A DNA stretch of 64,000 nt from Nonomuraea rubra (GTDB lineage: Bacteria; Actinomycetota; Actinomycetes; Streptosporangiales; Streptosporangiaceae), in the NCBI RefSeq assembly GCF_014207985.1, contig NZ_JACHMI010000001.1, positions 8,291,001 through 8,355,000 on the forward strand, in the 5' to 3' direction. Of the stretch, positions 42,440 through 52,007 are shown one piece after another (position 1 is the stretch's first letter; each line of letters opens with the position of its first letter). Position numbers and translations under genes: made by a program. The notes below the pieces were generated by a model, which was not told where the DNA came from, ran no database searches, and saw only the letters and a list, made by a program, of their open reading frames with translations.

Positions 42440-43132
42440 TTACCTGACGTAGGGCTTGCGACGACCGAGCAACGCCGTACCGACCCGCACGTGTGTCGCG
42501 CCGTAGGCGATCGCCTCCGTGAGGTCCTCGCTCATCCCGGCCGAGATCATGGTCGCGCGGGGGTGCTGCTCCTGGAGGCGCATCGCCAGGTCGCGCAGCC
42601 GGGCGAACGCCTTGGCCGGCTCCTCGCCCAGGGGCGCGACCGCCATCACGCCGCCCAGCCACACCCCCTCGGTCAGCGCGATCTCGTCGGCGAGCTCCAG
42701 CAGGCCGGCGGGGGGCACGCCGCCTCTGTCGGGGTCGTCGTCGAGCGCGATCTGCACCAGGCAGCCGACCCTGCGGCCCTGCCGCACGGCCTCCTTGCTG
42801 ATCGCCTCCACCAGCCTGACGCGGTCGACGGAGTGGATCACGTCGGCGTACCCGACCACGGAGCGGACCTTGTTGGTCTGCAGCTGGCCGACGAAGTGCC
42901 AGGTCAGCGGGAGGCCGGCGAGCTCGTGCGCCTTGGGGGCGGCCTCCTGGTCGCGGTTCTCGCCGACGTCGCGCACGCCCAGCTCGGACAGGATGCGCAC
43001 GTCCTCCGCCGGGCGCGTCTTGGTGACGGCGATCAGCGTGACCTCGCCGCGGTCGCGCCCCACCGCGTGGCACGCCTCGGCGATGCGCGCGTCGACCTCG
43101 GCGAGACCGGCCGCGATCTCGTCCCTTCTCAC
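42440..43132 (-). CDS. yggS: YggS/PLPBP-family pyridoxal phosphate homeostasis protein
   Basis: PLP-binding protein of 230 residues related to the alanine racemase fold, thought to carry or buffer PLP rather than catalyse a reaction. The PLP Lys is K38 in LIAVTKTRPAEDV. VGENRDQEAAPKA, WHFVGQLQTNKV and MSEDLTEAIAYGATHVRVGTALLG are the family blocks. GTG 43132 follows GGAGGGGGAGAGG; an upstream in-frame ATG at 43180 gives a non-conserved extension. In many actinobacteria a laccase-domain gene (yfiH/pgeF) separates it from ftsZ, but none is present here. Confidence 0.94.
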   Translation of the reverse strand: MRRDEIAAGLAEVDARIAEACHAVGRDRGEVTLIAVTKTRPAEDVRILSELGVRDVGENRDQEAAPKAHELAGLPLTWHFVGQLQTNKVRSVVGYADVIHSVDRVRLVEAISKEAVRQGRRVGCLVQIALDDDPDRGGVPPAGLLELADEIALTEGVWLGGVMAVAPLGEEPAKAFARLRDLAMRLQEQHPRATMISAGMSEDLTEAIAYGATHVRVGTALLGRRKPYVR

Positions 43133-43237
43133 GTGCCTCTCCCCCTCCTCCAGGTGTGCTCGCCGGCATCCCGTACGCACGACGGCGCCGCTCCCGTTTC
43201 CCTGTGGGGAGCGGCGTCAGGCGCGGCTACTTGACGG

Positions 43238-44686
43238 CTATTTGAGGAAGTCGGGAACGTCGAGTTCCTCTTCCTGCTCCTCGAAGATCACTCGAGGACG
43301 TTTGGGGGGCTCCGACATGCGGGAGGTGATGGGCGTGGGCGGGTTGGCGGGCTCGGGCGCGGGCCGGGGGATCGAGACGGGGCCGGACGGCTCGTCGGCC
43401 GGGTCGTCGCCGGGGCCCGGGTCGCGCAGGGAGTCGCGTGCCGGCTCCCGCACGGGCTCCCTGGGCACCTCGCGCACCGGCTCGACCGGGCGCACCGGCT
43501 CGGGGCGGGGCGGCTCGGGCCTGAACTCCGTACGCGGCTCGGGACGCGGCGGCTCGGCCCTGAACTCCGCGCGCGGCTCGGGACGGGGCTCAGGACGCAC
43601 CTCAGGGCGCGGCGCGGGCGGCTCGGACTTCACGCTCGGGGCGGCCGCGCTCGGCCGCGGAGGCGACACAGGAGCCGCGGCGGGCGGCTGCGCGGGCGCG
43701 CGGCCCACCGGGCGCGGCGCCTGCTTCTCCGCCGGCCCCGGCACGTCGTCGAAGCCCGCGGCGATCACGGTCACCCGCACCTCGTCGCCGAGCGCGTCGT
43801 CGATGACCGTGCCGAAGATGATGTTCGCGTCGGGCGCGGCGGCCATGGAGACGAGCTGGGCCGCCTCGTTGATCTCGAACAGGCCGAGGTCGGAGCCGCC
43901 CGCGATCGACAGCAGCACGCCGTGCGCGCCGTCGATGCTGGCCTCCAGCAGCGGGCTGGAGACGGCCATCTCGGCCGCCGCCACGGAGCGGTCGTCGCCG
44001 CGCGCGTGGCCGATGCCCATGAGGGCCGAGCCCGCGCCCGACATGACCGACTTCACGTCGGCGAAGTCGAGGTTGATCAGGCCGGGGGTGGTGATCAGGT
44101 CGGTGATGCCCTGGACACCCGACAGCAGGACCTGGTCGGCGGCCTTGAACGCGTCGAGCACGCTCACCTGCCGGTCCGAGATCGACAGCAGCCGGTCGTT
44201 GGGGATCACGATCAGCGTGTCGACCTCGTCGCGCAGCGTCTCGATGCCCGCTTCCGCCTGCGACGCCCTGCGCCGTCCCTCGAAGCTGAACGGCCGGGTC
44301 ACGACACCGATGGTGAGCGCGCCGAGCGATCTGGCGATGTTGGCCACGACGGGGGCGCCGCCCGTGCCCGTGCCGCCGCCCTCGCCCGCCGTGACGAAGA
44401 CCATGTCGGCCCCCTTGAGGACCTCCTCGATCTCCTCGCGGTGGTCCTCGGCGGCCTTGCGGCCGACGTCGGGGTTGGCGCCCGCGCCGAGTCCGCGCGT
44501 GAGCTCGCGGCCCACGTCGAGTTTCACATCGGCGTCACTCATCAGCAGCGCCTGGGCGTCGGTGTTTATCGCGATGAACTCGACGCCCTTGAGTCCCTCT
44601 TCGATCATCCGGTTGACGGCGTTGACTCCGCCGCCGCCGATGCCGACGACCTTGATGACCGCGAGGTAGTTCTGCGGTGCTGCCAC
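43238..44686 (-). CDS. ftsZ: Cell division GTPase FtsZ
   Basis: Tubulin homologue that polymerises into the division ring, 482 residues from GTG 44686 ([21 protein letters not shown], the standard actinobacterial N-terminus). The GTP signature is [13 protein letters not shown], and the T7 loop is [14 protein letters not shown]. The globular domain ends near residue 315. The linker is long (about 150 residues) and contains Pro/Arg/Glu repeats of the type EPRPEPRxEFRxEPPR. It ends with the conserved SepF/FtsW-binding tail [14 protein letters not shown] 44719 lies upstream but lacks a ribosome site. A dedicated promoter lies at 44812-44841. Confidence 0.97.
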   Translation of the reverse strand: MAAPQNYLAVIKVVGIGGGGVNAVNRMIEEGLKGVEFIAINTDAQALLMSDADVKLDVGRELTRGLGAGANPDVGRKAAEDHREEIEEVLKGADMVFVTAGEGGGTGTGGAPVVANIARSLGALTIGVVTRPFSFEGRRRASQAEAGIETLRDEVDTLIVIPNDRLLSISDRQVSVLDAFKAADQVLLSGVQGITDLITTPGLINLDFADVKSVMSGAGSALMGIGHARGDDRSVAAAEMAVSSPLLEASIDGAHGVLLSIAGGSDLGLFEINEAAQLVSMAAAPDANIIFGTVIDDALGDEVRVTVIAAGFDDVPGPAEKQAPRPVGRAPAQPPAAAPVSPPRPSAAAPSVKSEPPAPRPEVRPEPRPEPRAEFRAEPPRPEPRTEFRPEPPRPEPVRPVEPVREVPREPVREPARDSLRDPGPGDDPADEPSGPVSIPRPAPEPANPPTPITSRMSEPPKRPRVIFEEQEEELDVPDFLK

Positions 44687-44760
44687 GACGAGGGGCCTTT
44701 CCGCTCGTTGACTTGCCATTTCGGTGCGGATTGTCTCCGCTTTTTGTCAGTTCGGGTAAC

Positions 44761-44800
44761 TCTCAACCTCAGGTTGAGATTTAGATTTATGTCAACCTGA
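44761..44800 (-). promoter_or_regulatory. Alternative inverted repeats in the ftsZ 5' UTR
   Basis: TCTCAACCTCAGGTTGAGA (44761-44779) is a perfect palindrome of 9-base arms around one C. Its right arm TCAGGTTGA (44769-44777) is also a perfect inverted repeat of TCAACCTGA (44792-44800) across 14 bases. The central arm can pair with either neighbour but not both. The block lies downstream of the predicted ftsZ transcription start, so it may be an RNA switch, an operator, or both. Confidence 0.55.
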
Positions 44801-44811
44801 GATTGATACGG

Positions 44812-44841
44812 ACAGTAGGAGTTACGCTCCAGGCGGGTCAA
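44812..44841 (-). promoter_or_regulatory. ftsZ promoter, TTGACC - 18 - TACTGT
   Basis: On the minus strand TTGACC (44841-44836) and TACTGT (44817-44812) are separated by 18 bases, a near-consensus principal-sigma promoter. The predicted start is near 44805, leaving about 119 nt of 5' UTR before GTG 44686. It lies in the 335-base ftsQ-ftsZ gap; the rest of that gap (44842-45021) shows nothing else I can support. Confidence 0.6.
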
Positions 44842-45021
44842 CTAACCGCGCCGCAAGCACGTCCGGCGTGTCGCGGGCTGTCCGTTTCGCTCCGCAGTCG
44901 CGCCTGGTGGCGGCCCTCCTTCGCCGAAAGTCCGGCTTACAGGCTCTCACGCCGCGGCCCCCGCCTCGCACAGGCTCGGCGATGCCCTTGCCCCTGAGTT
45001 GCCAGACCCTGACGATCACGA

Positions 45022-45690
45022 TCACTTCAGGGTCACCACGTCGGGTGAGCTGACGTCGTACAGGGTGACCGATCTTTCGCTCTTGAGCAGCGAGCTGAGG
45101 ATGCGGCCCTTCTCCTCCGGCCGGTCCGGGCCACCCCAGATGACGGTACGGCCGTCCGACAGCGTCAGCGTCACGCCCTCGGCCGTGCCCGCGCGTACCT
45201 GCCTGACCTTGGCCGCCACCTCGTCGGGCACCGCCTCGATGACCTTGAGCGCGGCCATCATGGCGGGGTCGCCCTGCTGCGGGCGGTCCACCTTGAGCAG
45301 CGGCAGCATGGGCGGGGCGGCCGGCTTGAGCTCGATCACCACGCCCTGCCCGTCGACGATCGCCACCTTGTCGCCCGCCTGGACCGCGGCGACCGGCTGG
45401 CGCTCGACCACCTCGATCTTGAGCGTGCCGGGCCAGACCCGGTCGACCTTGGCCGAGGCGAGCTGTCTGATGCCCAGGACGCGGGTCTCGACGTCGGCGA
45501 GGTTCACGGTGGCGAGGGGGTGCAGGTCCGCCACGCCGGCCTGCTGCTCGATCCGCTCGCTGGGGACTGTGAGATTTCCCACGATCTCGATCGAACGCAC
45601 TCCCAGCACGGGCGAGAAGAACACCAGCCACGCGGCCGAGCCCACCACCCCTGCCGTCAGCAGCACCAGGAACGCCGTGCGCGCCTTCAT
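45022..45690 (-). CDS. ftsQ: Cell division protein FtsQ (POTRA domain)
   Basis: Bitopic membrane protein of 222 residues of the FtsQ-FtsL-FtsB complex. One helix (residues 6-26) follows only five cytoplasmic residues, so unlike FtsL and FtsI here it has almost no cytoplasmic tail. The POTRA domain is VRSIEIVGNLTVPSERIEQQAGVADLHPLATVNLADVETRVLGIRQLASAKVDRVWPGTLKIEVVERQPVA, followed by the FtsQ beta domain. ATG 45690 has GGGAGG directly upstream. It lies between murC and ftsZ in the standard order. Confidence 0.95.
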   Translation of the reverse strand: MKARTAFLVLLTAGVVGSAAWLVFFSPVLGVRSIEIVGNLTVPSERIEQQAGVADLHPLATVNLADVETRVLGIRQLASAKVDRVWPGTLKIEVVERQPVAAVQAGDKVAIVDGQGVVIELKPAAPPMLPLLKVDRPQQGDPAMMAALKVIEAVPDEVAAKVRQVRAGTAEGVTLTLSDGRTVIWGGPDRPEEKGRILSSLLKSERSVTLYDVSSPDVVTLK

Positions 45691-45819
45691 CGCCCTCCCA
45701 CCGAACGCGGCTCATGTCGGCACCGAACCTACGCCGACGCGAGCCCCGACACCGCACGCCACGCCCAAACACGCCGTCCCGCCGCTGGTGGGGCCCCGGG
45801 CGGCCTGGGGCGGCCCCCC

Positions 45820-47217
45820 TCAGGCCAGGCGCGCCACGATCTGCGGCCCCAGCTCCGTCACGTCGCCGGCCCCCATCGTCAGCACGATGTCGCCCGGCCG
45901 CGCCCGCTCGGCCACCATCGCCGGCACGGCCGACCGGTCCGGCGCGTACGCCACCCGCTCGGGCGGCAACGGCACCCGCCCGGCCACCATGGCCCCCGAC
46001 ACCCCGGGCTCGGGATCCTCCCTGGCCCCGTAGACGTCGAGCACGATGGCCTCGTCGGCCAGCCCCAGCGCCAGGCCGAACTCGTCGGCGAAGAACCGCG
46101 TCCGCGAGTACAGGTGCGGCTGGAAGATCGCGATCACCCGCCCGGTGCCGGAGTAGGACGCCACGACGTCCCTGGCGGCCTTCAGGTCAGCGGTCAGCTC
46201 GGTCGGGTGGTGGGCGTAGCTGTCGAACACGGCGATGCCCCCGGCCTCGCCCTTGGCCTCGAAGCGCCGCTTGGCCCCGGTGAAGGCCCCCAGGCCCTCC
46301 CTGATCTCCTCGAACGGGAGCCCCAGCTCGTCGGCCACGGCGATCACCGCGGTGGCGTTGAGCGCGTTGTGAGCCCCGGGAACGGCCAGCCGCACCTCGC
46401 CCCTGCCCTCGATGGTGAAGACGGTGCCGAACCCGTCGGGCCTGACGCCGGAGACGCGGTAGTCGTCACCCTGGGCGCCGTACGTCCTGACGCGCAGCCC
46501 CCGCTCCCTGGCGCGCCGCGCCAGCTCCGCCGCGCCGGGGTCGTCGGCGCAGGCGATGAGCAGCGAGCCGACCCGCTCGGCGAAGCGGGCGAAGCTGTCG
46601 TGCACGGCCCGCGGGTCGCCGTAGTTGTCGAGGTGGTCGGCCTCGACGTTGGTCACCACGGCGAGGTCGGGGGCGAGCATCAGGAAGGAGCCGTCGCTCT
46701 CGTCGGCCTCGGCCACGAACACCCGCCCCTGCCCGTCGTCGGCGCCGAGCCCGGTGGTGACGAGCTGCCCGCCCACGCAGTAGGACGGGTCGGCGCCGCA
46801 CTTCTGCAGCGCCACGGTGAGCATGGAGGTGGTGGTGGTCTTGCCGTGGGTGCCGGCGATGGCGACCGCGGTGCGCCCGGCCATGACGGAGGCCAGCGCG
46901 GCGGCCCGCGGGATGATCCGCAGCCCCTGCTTGAGCGCCTCGCCCAGCTCGGGGTTGGAGTCGCGGATGGCGGTGGAGACGACCACGGTGTCGACGTCCC
47001 TGATGTGGGAGGCGGCGTGCCCGATGTGCACGGTGGCGCCCAGCTCGCGCAGCTCGGTGATCTGCTCGGAGCTGCGCGCGTCGCTGCCCGTCACCCGCAC
47101 GCCGCGCTTGAGCAGGATGCGGGCGATCCCCGACATTCCCGCGCCGCCGATGCCGATGAAGTGCACCCGGCCCAACTCTTCGACGGACACGGGATCGACC
47201 AGCTTCACGAGACTCAT
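45820..47217 (-). CDS. murC: UDP-N-acetylmuramate-L-alanine ligase MurC
   Basis: Cytoplasmic ATP-dependent ligase that adds L-Ala to UDP-MurNAc, 465 residues. The Rossmann N-terminus is [18 protein letters not shown]; the ATP loop is [14 protein letters not shown]; the central block has [12 protein letters not shown] and [29 protein letters not shown] and [12 protein letters not shown] are MurC-specific. ATG 47217 overlaps the murG stop as ATGA, with GGAG 8 nt upstream. Confidence 0.97.
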   Translation of the reverse strand: MSLVKLVDPVSVEELGRVHFIGIGGAGMSGIARILLKRGVRVTGSDARSSEQITELRELGATVHIGHAASHIRDVDTVVVSTAIRDSNPELGEALKQGLRIIPRAAALASVMAGRTAVAIAGTHGKTTTTSMLTVALQKCGADPSYCVGGQLVTTGLGADDGQGRVFVAEADESDGSFLMLAPDLAVVTNVEADHLDNYGDPRAVHDSFARFAERVGSLLIACADDPGAAELARRARERGLRVRTYGAQGDDYRVSGVRPDGFGTVFTIEGRGEVRLAVPGAHNALNATAVIAVADELGLPFEEIREGLGAFTGAKRRFEAKGEAGGIAVFDSYAHHPTELTADLKAARDVVASYSGTGRVIAIFQPHLYSRTRFFADEFGLALGLADEAIVLDVYGAREDPEPGVSGAMVAGRVPLPPERVAYAPDRSAVPAMVAERARPGDIVLTMGAGDVTELGPQIVARLA

Positions 47218-48290
47218 CGGGCTATCTCCAACACTTTCCTGGCAAGCATGATATCGGCGTCCTTCCTCCCCAGTCTGGAGGCGGCCTCCGACATGACGGC
47301 GACCCGCTCCGGGTCGTGGAGGATGGGCAGCACGTTGTGGATGATCCATTCGGGTGACAACTCGGCGTCGTCGGCCAGCAGGCCGCCGCCGCCCGCGACG
47401 ATGCGCTCGGCGTTGATGCGCTGCTCGCCGTTGCCGTGCGGCAGCGGCACGTACGCGGCGGGCAGCCCCACCGCCGTCAGCTCCGCGCAGGTCAGCGCGC
47501 CGCTGCGGCACAGGGCCAGGTCGGCGGCGGCGTAGGCGAGATCCATGCGGTCCACGTACGGCAGCAGCACGTACTGCGGGTCGCCTGGCGGCGGCTCGTG
47601 CTCGACGGTGTTCTTCGGGCCCAGCACGTGCAGCACCTGAACGCCGGCCCTGCGCAGCACGGGGGCGGCGGCGAGCGCGGCCTCGTTGATCGACCTGGCG
47701 CCCTGCGAGCCGCCGAACACCAGCAGCGTCGGCCGGTCGTTCTCCAGCCCGAACCACGAGCGCGCCTTGTCGCCCGTGGACAGCCGGTCGAGCGTGACGA
47801 TCTCGCGCCGCAGCGGCGTGCCGATGAACTCGGCCTTGGGCAGCGCGGCGTCGGGGAACCCGCTGAACACGTGGTCGGTCAGCCGCGCGCCCAGCCGGTT
47901 GGCCAGGCCGGGGCGCGGGTTGGCCTCGTGCACGACGATCGGCACGCCACGCCGCTTGGCCGCCAGGTAGGCGGGGGTCGCCACGTACCCGCCGAAGCCG
48001 ACGAGGACGTCGGCCTTGACGCGGTCGAGGATCGCCGCCGTGGCGTTGATCGCCCCGGCCAGCCTGCCGGGCACGGTGAGCAGGCTCGGAGTGATCGCCC
48101 TGGGCAGCGGCACGGCCGGCACCAGCTCCAGCTCGTAGCCCCTGGCAGGCACGAGCCGCGTCTCCAAGCCGCGCTCCGTGCCCACGCAGGTGATGCCGAC
48201 GCTCCCGTCAAGATGACGCAGCGCGTCCGCAAGGGCGAGCGCGGGCTCGATGTGCCCGGCTGTCCCCCCACCGGCGAGGACCACCCTCAT
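47214..48290 (-). CDS. murG: UDP-GlcNAc:lipid I N-acetylglucosaminyltransferase MurG
   Basis: Peripheral membrane glycosyltransferase (GT28) that turns lipid I into lipid II, 358 residues. The N-terminal [18 protein letters not shown] loop, [32 protein letters not shown], and [13 protein letters not shown] plus [11 protein letters not shown] are family markers. ATG 48290 has GGGAG 8 nt upstream, preferred over GTG 48299, where the ribosome site is too close. ftsW ends just upstream. Confidence 0.97.
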   Translation of the reverse strand: MRVVLAGGGTAGHIEPALALADALRHLDGSVGITCVGTERGLETRLVPARGYELELVPAVPLPRAITPSLLTVPGRLAGAINATAAILDRVKADVLVGFGGYVATPAYLAAKRRGVPIVVHEANPRPGLANRLGARLTDHVFSGFPDAALPKAEFIGTPLRREIVTLDRLSTGDKARSWFGLENDRPTLLVFGGSQGARSINEAALAAAPVLRRAGVQVLHVLGPKNTVEHEPPPGDPQYVLLPYVDRMDLAYAAADLALCRSGALTCAELTAVGLPAAYVPLPHGNGEQRINAERIVAGGGGLLADDAELSPEWIIHNVLPILHDPERVAVMSEAASRLGRKDADIMLARKVLEIAR

Positions 48291-48302
48291 CTCGGTCACT
48301 CC

Positions 48303-49592
48303 CTAACGTGTCACTCGGCCTCTGGTCGTACCCCCCAGGCCAAGCCAGCTTAGGGCCCGGGCGGCCGGTCCGGGGCCACGAGCCGCCAAGGCCTCACGCG
48401 CGCCTGGCTCGCGCTTGGCGAACGACAGCAGCATGCCGAGCGCGGCGAGCGTGGGCAGCAGCGCGGAGCCGCCGTACGAGACCAGCGGGAGGGGGATGCC
48501 CGTGATCGGCAGCACGCCGAGCACGGCCCCCATGTTGACGGTCGCCTGCCCGACGATCCAGGCCACCATGGCGGCGGCGGCGAGCCTGATGAAGGGGTCG
48601 TTGACCCGGACGGCCACGCGCAGCCCCGCGTAGCCGAGCAGCCCGAACAGCGCCACCACCATCAGCGTGCCCATCAGCCCGAGCTCCTCGCCGATGATGG
48701 CGAAGATGAAGTCGCTCTCGCCGTGCGGCAGCCAGCTCCACTTCTGCCGGCTCTCGCCCAGCCCCAGCCCGAACCAGCTGCCCGAGCCCATCGCGATCTG
48801 CCCCTGCACGGCCTGGTAACCGGCGCCCTGCGCGTCGGCCCACGGGTCGAGGAAGGCGCCGATGCGCGCCATCCGGTACGGCTCCACCTTGATCATGATG
48901 ACCGCGGCCAGCACCGCCAGCGCCATGATGCCGCCGAACAGCTTGACCGGCGCCCCCACCACCCACAGCAGCGACAGGAAGATCATGAACAGCACGAGCG
49001 TGGTGCCCAGGTCGCGGCCGAGCATGACCATGACGGCCAGGATCGCGGTGCCGGGCATGAGCGGGATCAGCAGCTGCCGCCACTCGATGCGGCCCTGCCG
49101 CGCCCGCCTGGCCAGCAGGTCGGCGCCCCACAGGACGAGCCCGAGCTTGGCCGGCTCCGACGGCTGGATGGTCAGCGGGCCGATGTAGATCCACCGCTGC
49201 GCGCCCAGCTCCGACGAGCCGATGAACAGCACCATGACCAGCGCGATGATCGACAGCGCCATGACCGGGTAGCCGGCCCAGCGGAAGAACCTGACGGGCA
49301 GGCGCGAGCACAGGTACATGACGGGCACGCCGATCGCGGCCGACAGCGACTGCTTGATGAACCACGAGAACGGGCTGCCGGTCTTCTGCAGCGCCTCGAT
49401 GCTGGAGGCGGACAGCACCATCATCAGCCCGAGTGCGAGCAGCAGCGCGCTGCACATGATGATCAGGTAGTAGGTGGTCAGCGGCCGGTCGAGCAGCTCC
49501 TTCAGCGCGCCGAGCTGCTCGCGGGCCCAGCCCTGCGGGCCCTCCTTCGCGGGGGCGGGCGCCCTGACCCGCTCCTCAGCGCTCGCGCTCAT
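48303..49592 (-). CDS. ftsW: Septal peptidoglycan glycosyltransferase FtsW
   Basis: Ten-helix SEDS-family polymerase of 429 residues that works with FtsI at the septum. LSASSIEALQKTGSPFSWFIKQ, ELGAQRWIYIGPLTIQPSEPAKLGLVLW, MLGRDLGTTLVLF and SRQKWSWLPHGESDFIFAIIGEELGLMG are conserved, including the catalytic-region Asp in the periplasmic loop. The stop is followed after two bases by the murG leader. Its first 17 bases overlap the end of murD. Confidence 0.97.
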   Translation of the reverse strand: MSASAEERVRAPAPAKEGPQGWAREQLGALKELLDRPLTTYYLIIMCSALLLALGLMMVLSASSIEALQKTGSPFSWFIKQSLSAAIGVPVMYLCSRLPVRFFRWAGYPVMALSIIALVMVLFIGSSELGAQRWIYIGPLTIQPSEPAKLGLVLWGADLLARRARQGRIEWRQLLIPLMPGTAILAVMVMLGRDLGTTLVLFMIFLSLLWVVGAPVKLFGGIMALAVLAAVIMIKVEPYRMARIGAFLDPWADAQGAGYQAVQGQIAMGSGSWFGLGLGESRQKWSWLPHGESDFIFAIIGEELGLMGTLMVVALFGLLGYAGLRVAVRVNDPFIRLAAAAMVAWIVGQATVNMGAVLGVLPITGIPLPLVSYGGSALLPTLAALGMLLSFAKREPGAREALAARGPGPAARALSWLGLGGTTRGRVTR

Positions 49593-50952
49593 GTCGCTGC
49601 TTCAGCTCACGTACGGCACGCGCGAAGGCCTCCCCCCGCGCCGGATAGTTCGCGAACATGTCGAGGGAAGCCCCCGCCGGGGAGAGCAGCACGGTGTCCC
49701 CGGGGGAGGCCAGCCGCGCGGCTTCGGTGACGACTTTTTCCATCGCACCAGTGTCCCGATCGGGGATGTCCACGAGGGGGACATTCGGCGCGTGTCGCGC
49801 AATGGCTTCGGCGATCCTGGCGCGATCGGTGCCCAGCAGCACCGCGCCGCGCAGCCTGGGGGCCGCCTGGCGTACCAGGTCGTCGACGTCGGCGCCCTTG
49901 AGCAGCCCGCCCGCCACCCACACCACCGACGGGTACGAGGCCAGCGCCGCCGCGGCGGCGTGCGGGTTGGTGGCCTTGGAGTCGTCGATGTAGTCGACCT
50001 CGCCTATCCGGTCCACGTGGGCCAGCCGGTGCGGGTCGGGCACGAAGTCGCGCAGCCCCTGGCGTACGGCCTCGGACGGCACCCCGAGCGAGCGGGCCAG
50101 GGCGGCGGCGGCCAGCGCGTTGGCCACGTTGTGCGGCGCGAAGGGGCGGATGTCCTCCAGCGTCGCCAGCTCCTCGGCCGCCTCGACCGGGTCGGCCACG
50201 AACGCCCGGTCCACCAGCAGGTCCTCCACCACGCCGATCTCGCCCCGCTTGGGCACGCGCAGCGTGAACCCGACGGCCCCGGGGTACGGCGCGGCCAGCC
50301 GGGCGGTCTCGGGATCGTCCGCGTTGAAGATCACGGTGCCGGCCCGCTCGTAGATGCGGCCCTTGGCGGCGGCGTACTCCTCCATGGACCCGTGCCAGTC
50401 GAGGTGGTCGGGCGCCACGTTCAGGATGGCCGCGGCGTGCGGGGCCAGCGTGCCGGACCAGTGGAGCTGGAAGCTGGACAGCTCGACGGCCAGCACGTCG
50501 TACGGCTCCGCGACGGCCTGCACCACGGGCACCCCCACGTTCCCCACGGCCAGGGCCTTACGGCCGTCGGCCTGGAGGATGGCGGTGAGCATGCGTACCG
50601 CGGTGGTCTTGCCGTTGGTCCCGGTGAGCGCCAGCCAGGGCGCGGCGTGACCGGGGCGCAGCCGCCAGGCCAGCTCCACCTCGCCGACGACCTCGACGCC
50701 GGCGCCCAGCGCGGCGGCGATCAGCGGGTGGTGCGGCGCCCACCCGGTGGTGACCAGCCGCGTCACCCCTTCGGGCAGCACCATCTCGCCGAACCGGGTC
50801 TCCACGCCGAGCCGGGCGAGCCCGGCCGCGGCGTCGAGCTGCCGCTCGCCCTCCACGGACTCGACGACCACGACCCGCTCGCCGCGCGCGGCCAGCACCC
50901 TGGCGACGGCGGTACCGGACACTCCGAGCCCGGCCACACAGGTGTAACTCAT
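49576..50952 (-). CDS. murD: UDP-N-acetylmuramoylalanine-D-glutamate ligase MurD
   Basis: Adds D-Glu to UDP-MurNAc-L-Ala in the cytoplasm, 458 residues. The ATP-binding loop is ALTGTNGKTTAVRML, followed by VELSSFQLHWSG and AAILNVAPDHLDWHGSMEEYAAAKGRIY. DDSKATNPHAAAAAL and VWVAGGLLKGADVDDL mark the C-terminal domain. ATG 50952 overlaps the mraY TAA by one base (TAATG), so translation is coupled. Confidence 0.97.
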   Translation of the reverse strand: MSYTCVAGLGVSGTAVARVLAARGERVVVVESVEGERQLDAAAGLARLGVETRFGEMVLPEGVTRLVTTGWAPHHPLIAAALGAGVEVVGEVELAWRLRPGHAAPWLALTGTNGKTTAVRMLTAILQADGRKALAVGNVGVPVVQAVAEPYDVLAVELSSFQLHWSGTLAPHAAAILNVAPDHLDWHGSMEEYAAAKGRIYERAGTVIFNADDPETARLAAPYPGAVGFTLRVPKRGEIGVVEDLLVDRAFVADPVEAAEELATLEDIRPFAPHNVANALAAAALARSLGVPSEAVRQGLRDFVPDPHRLAHVDRIGEVDYIDDSKATNPHAAAAALASYPSVVWVAGGLLKGADVDDLVRQAAPRLRGAVLLGTDRARIAEAIARHAPNVPLVDIPDRDTGAMEKVVTEAARLASPGDTVLLSPAGASLDMFANYPARGEAFARAVRELKQRHERER

Positions 50953-52007
50953 TACTTGGGCATCCACTCCACGTAGAACAGCCCCAGCCCGAGCGCCGCG
51001 CACAGGATCGCGATCAGCCAGAATCGGACCACGATCGTGGTCTCAGCCCAGCCCTTGAGCTCGAAGTGATGCTGCAGGGGGGCCATTCTGAACACACGTT
51101 TGCCGGTCATCTTGAACGACCCGACCTGGATGATGACCGACAGCGTGATGATCACGCACAGGCCGGCCAGGATGATCAGCAGGAGCTGGGTGCGGGTGGC
51201 GATGGCCAGCCCGGCCAGCACGCCGCCCAGGGCCAGCGAGCCGGTGTCGCCCATGAAGATCTTGGCGGGCGGCGCGTTCCACCACAGGAACCCGATCAGC
51301 GCCCCCAGCACGGCACAGGCCACCACCGCCAGGTCGAGCGGATCCCGCACCCAGTAGCAGTTGGGGCCGAGCTGGTCGATGCAGTTGTTGCGCAGCTGCC
51401 AGTTGCCGATCAGCACGTACGCGGCCAGCACCGCCCCCGTGGCGCCACTGGCCAGGCCGTCGAGACCGTCGGTGAGGTTCACCGCGTTGGAGAACCCGAC
51501 GATCATGATGAGCACCCAGATGGTGAACCCGACGATGCCGATCGACGGGCCGATGTCGCGCAGGAACGACACGCGGGTCTCGGCGGGGGTGATGCCGTAG
51601 ACGTTCGGCTGGCGGGTCACCAGGACGGCGAAGACCGCGCCGACGACGAGCTGGCCGAGCGCCTTGGCGCCGCTGCGCAGGCCGAGGCTGCGCTGCTTGT
51701 AGATCTTGATGAAGTCGTCGAGGAAGCCGACCGCGCCCAGCCCGGTCATCAGGAACAGCACCAGCATGCCCGACACGGTCGGGGGCTCCACCGTGGCCAG
51801 GTGGGAGGCGCCGTAGGCGAGCAGCGCGGCCAGCACGAACACGATGCCGCCCATCGTGGGCGTGCCCTTCTTGCCGAGGTGGGCCTGCACGCCCTCCTCG
51901 CGGACGTTCTGGCCGATGCCTCGCCGGGAGAACAGCCTGATCGCCAGGGGGGTGCCGAGCATCGACAGGACCAGGCCCACCGCGCCGGCGATGACGATGT
52001 TGATCAC
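50952..52007 (-). CDS. mraY: Phospho-N-acetylmuramoyl-pentapeptide transferase MraY
   Basis: Ten-helix membrane enzyme of 351 residues that links phospho-MurNAc-pentapeptide to undecaprenyl phosphate, giving lipid I. The catalytic acidic motifs are [21 protein letters not shown] and [26 protein letters not shown] carries the conserved histidines. The GTG start overlaps the murF stop as GTGA. It is the target of nucleoside antibiotics such as tunicamycin. Confidence 0.97.
   Translation of the reverse strand: MINIVIAGAVGLVLSMLGTPLAIRLFSRRGIGQNVREEGVQAHLGKKGTPTMGGIVFVLAALLAYGASHLATVEPPTVSGMLVLFLMTGLGAVGFLDDFIKIYKQRSLGLRSGAKALGQLVVGAVFAVLVTRQPNVYGITPAETRVSFLRDIGPSIGIVGFTIWVLIMIVGFSNAVNLTDGLDGLASGATGAVLAAYVLIGNWQLRNNCIDQLGPNCYWVRDPLDLAVVACAVLGALIGFLWWNAPPAKIFMGDTGSLALGGVLAGLAIATRTQLLLIILAGLCVIITLSVIIQVGSFKMTGKRVFRMAPLQHHFELKGWAETTIVVRFWLIAILCAALGLGLFYVEWMPK

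Noticed and set aside
44719..44719. ATG as the start of ftsZ
   Set aside because: No ribosome site and it adds residues not found in actinobacterial FtsZ; GTG 44686 gives the standard N-terminus.
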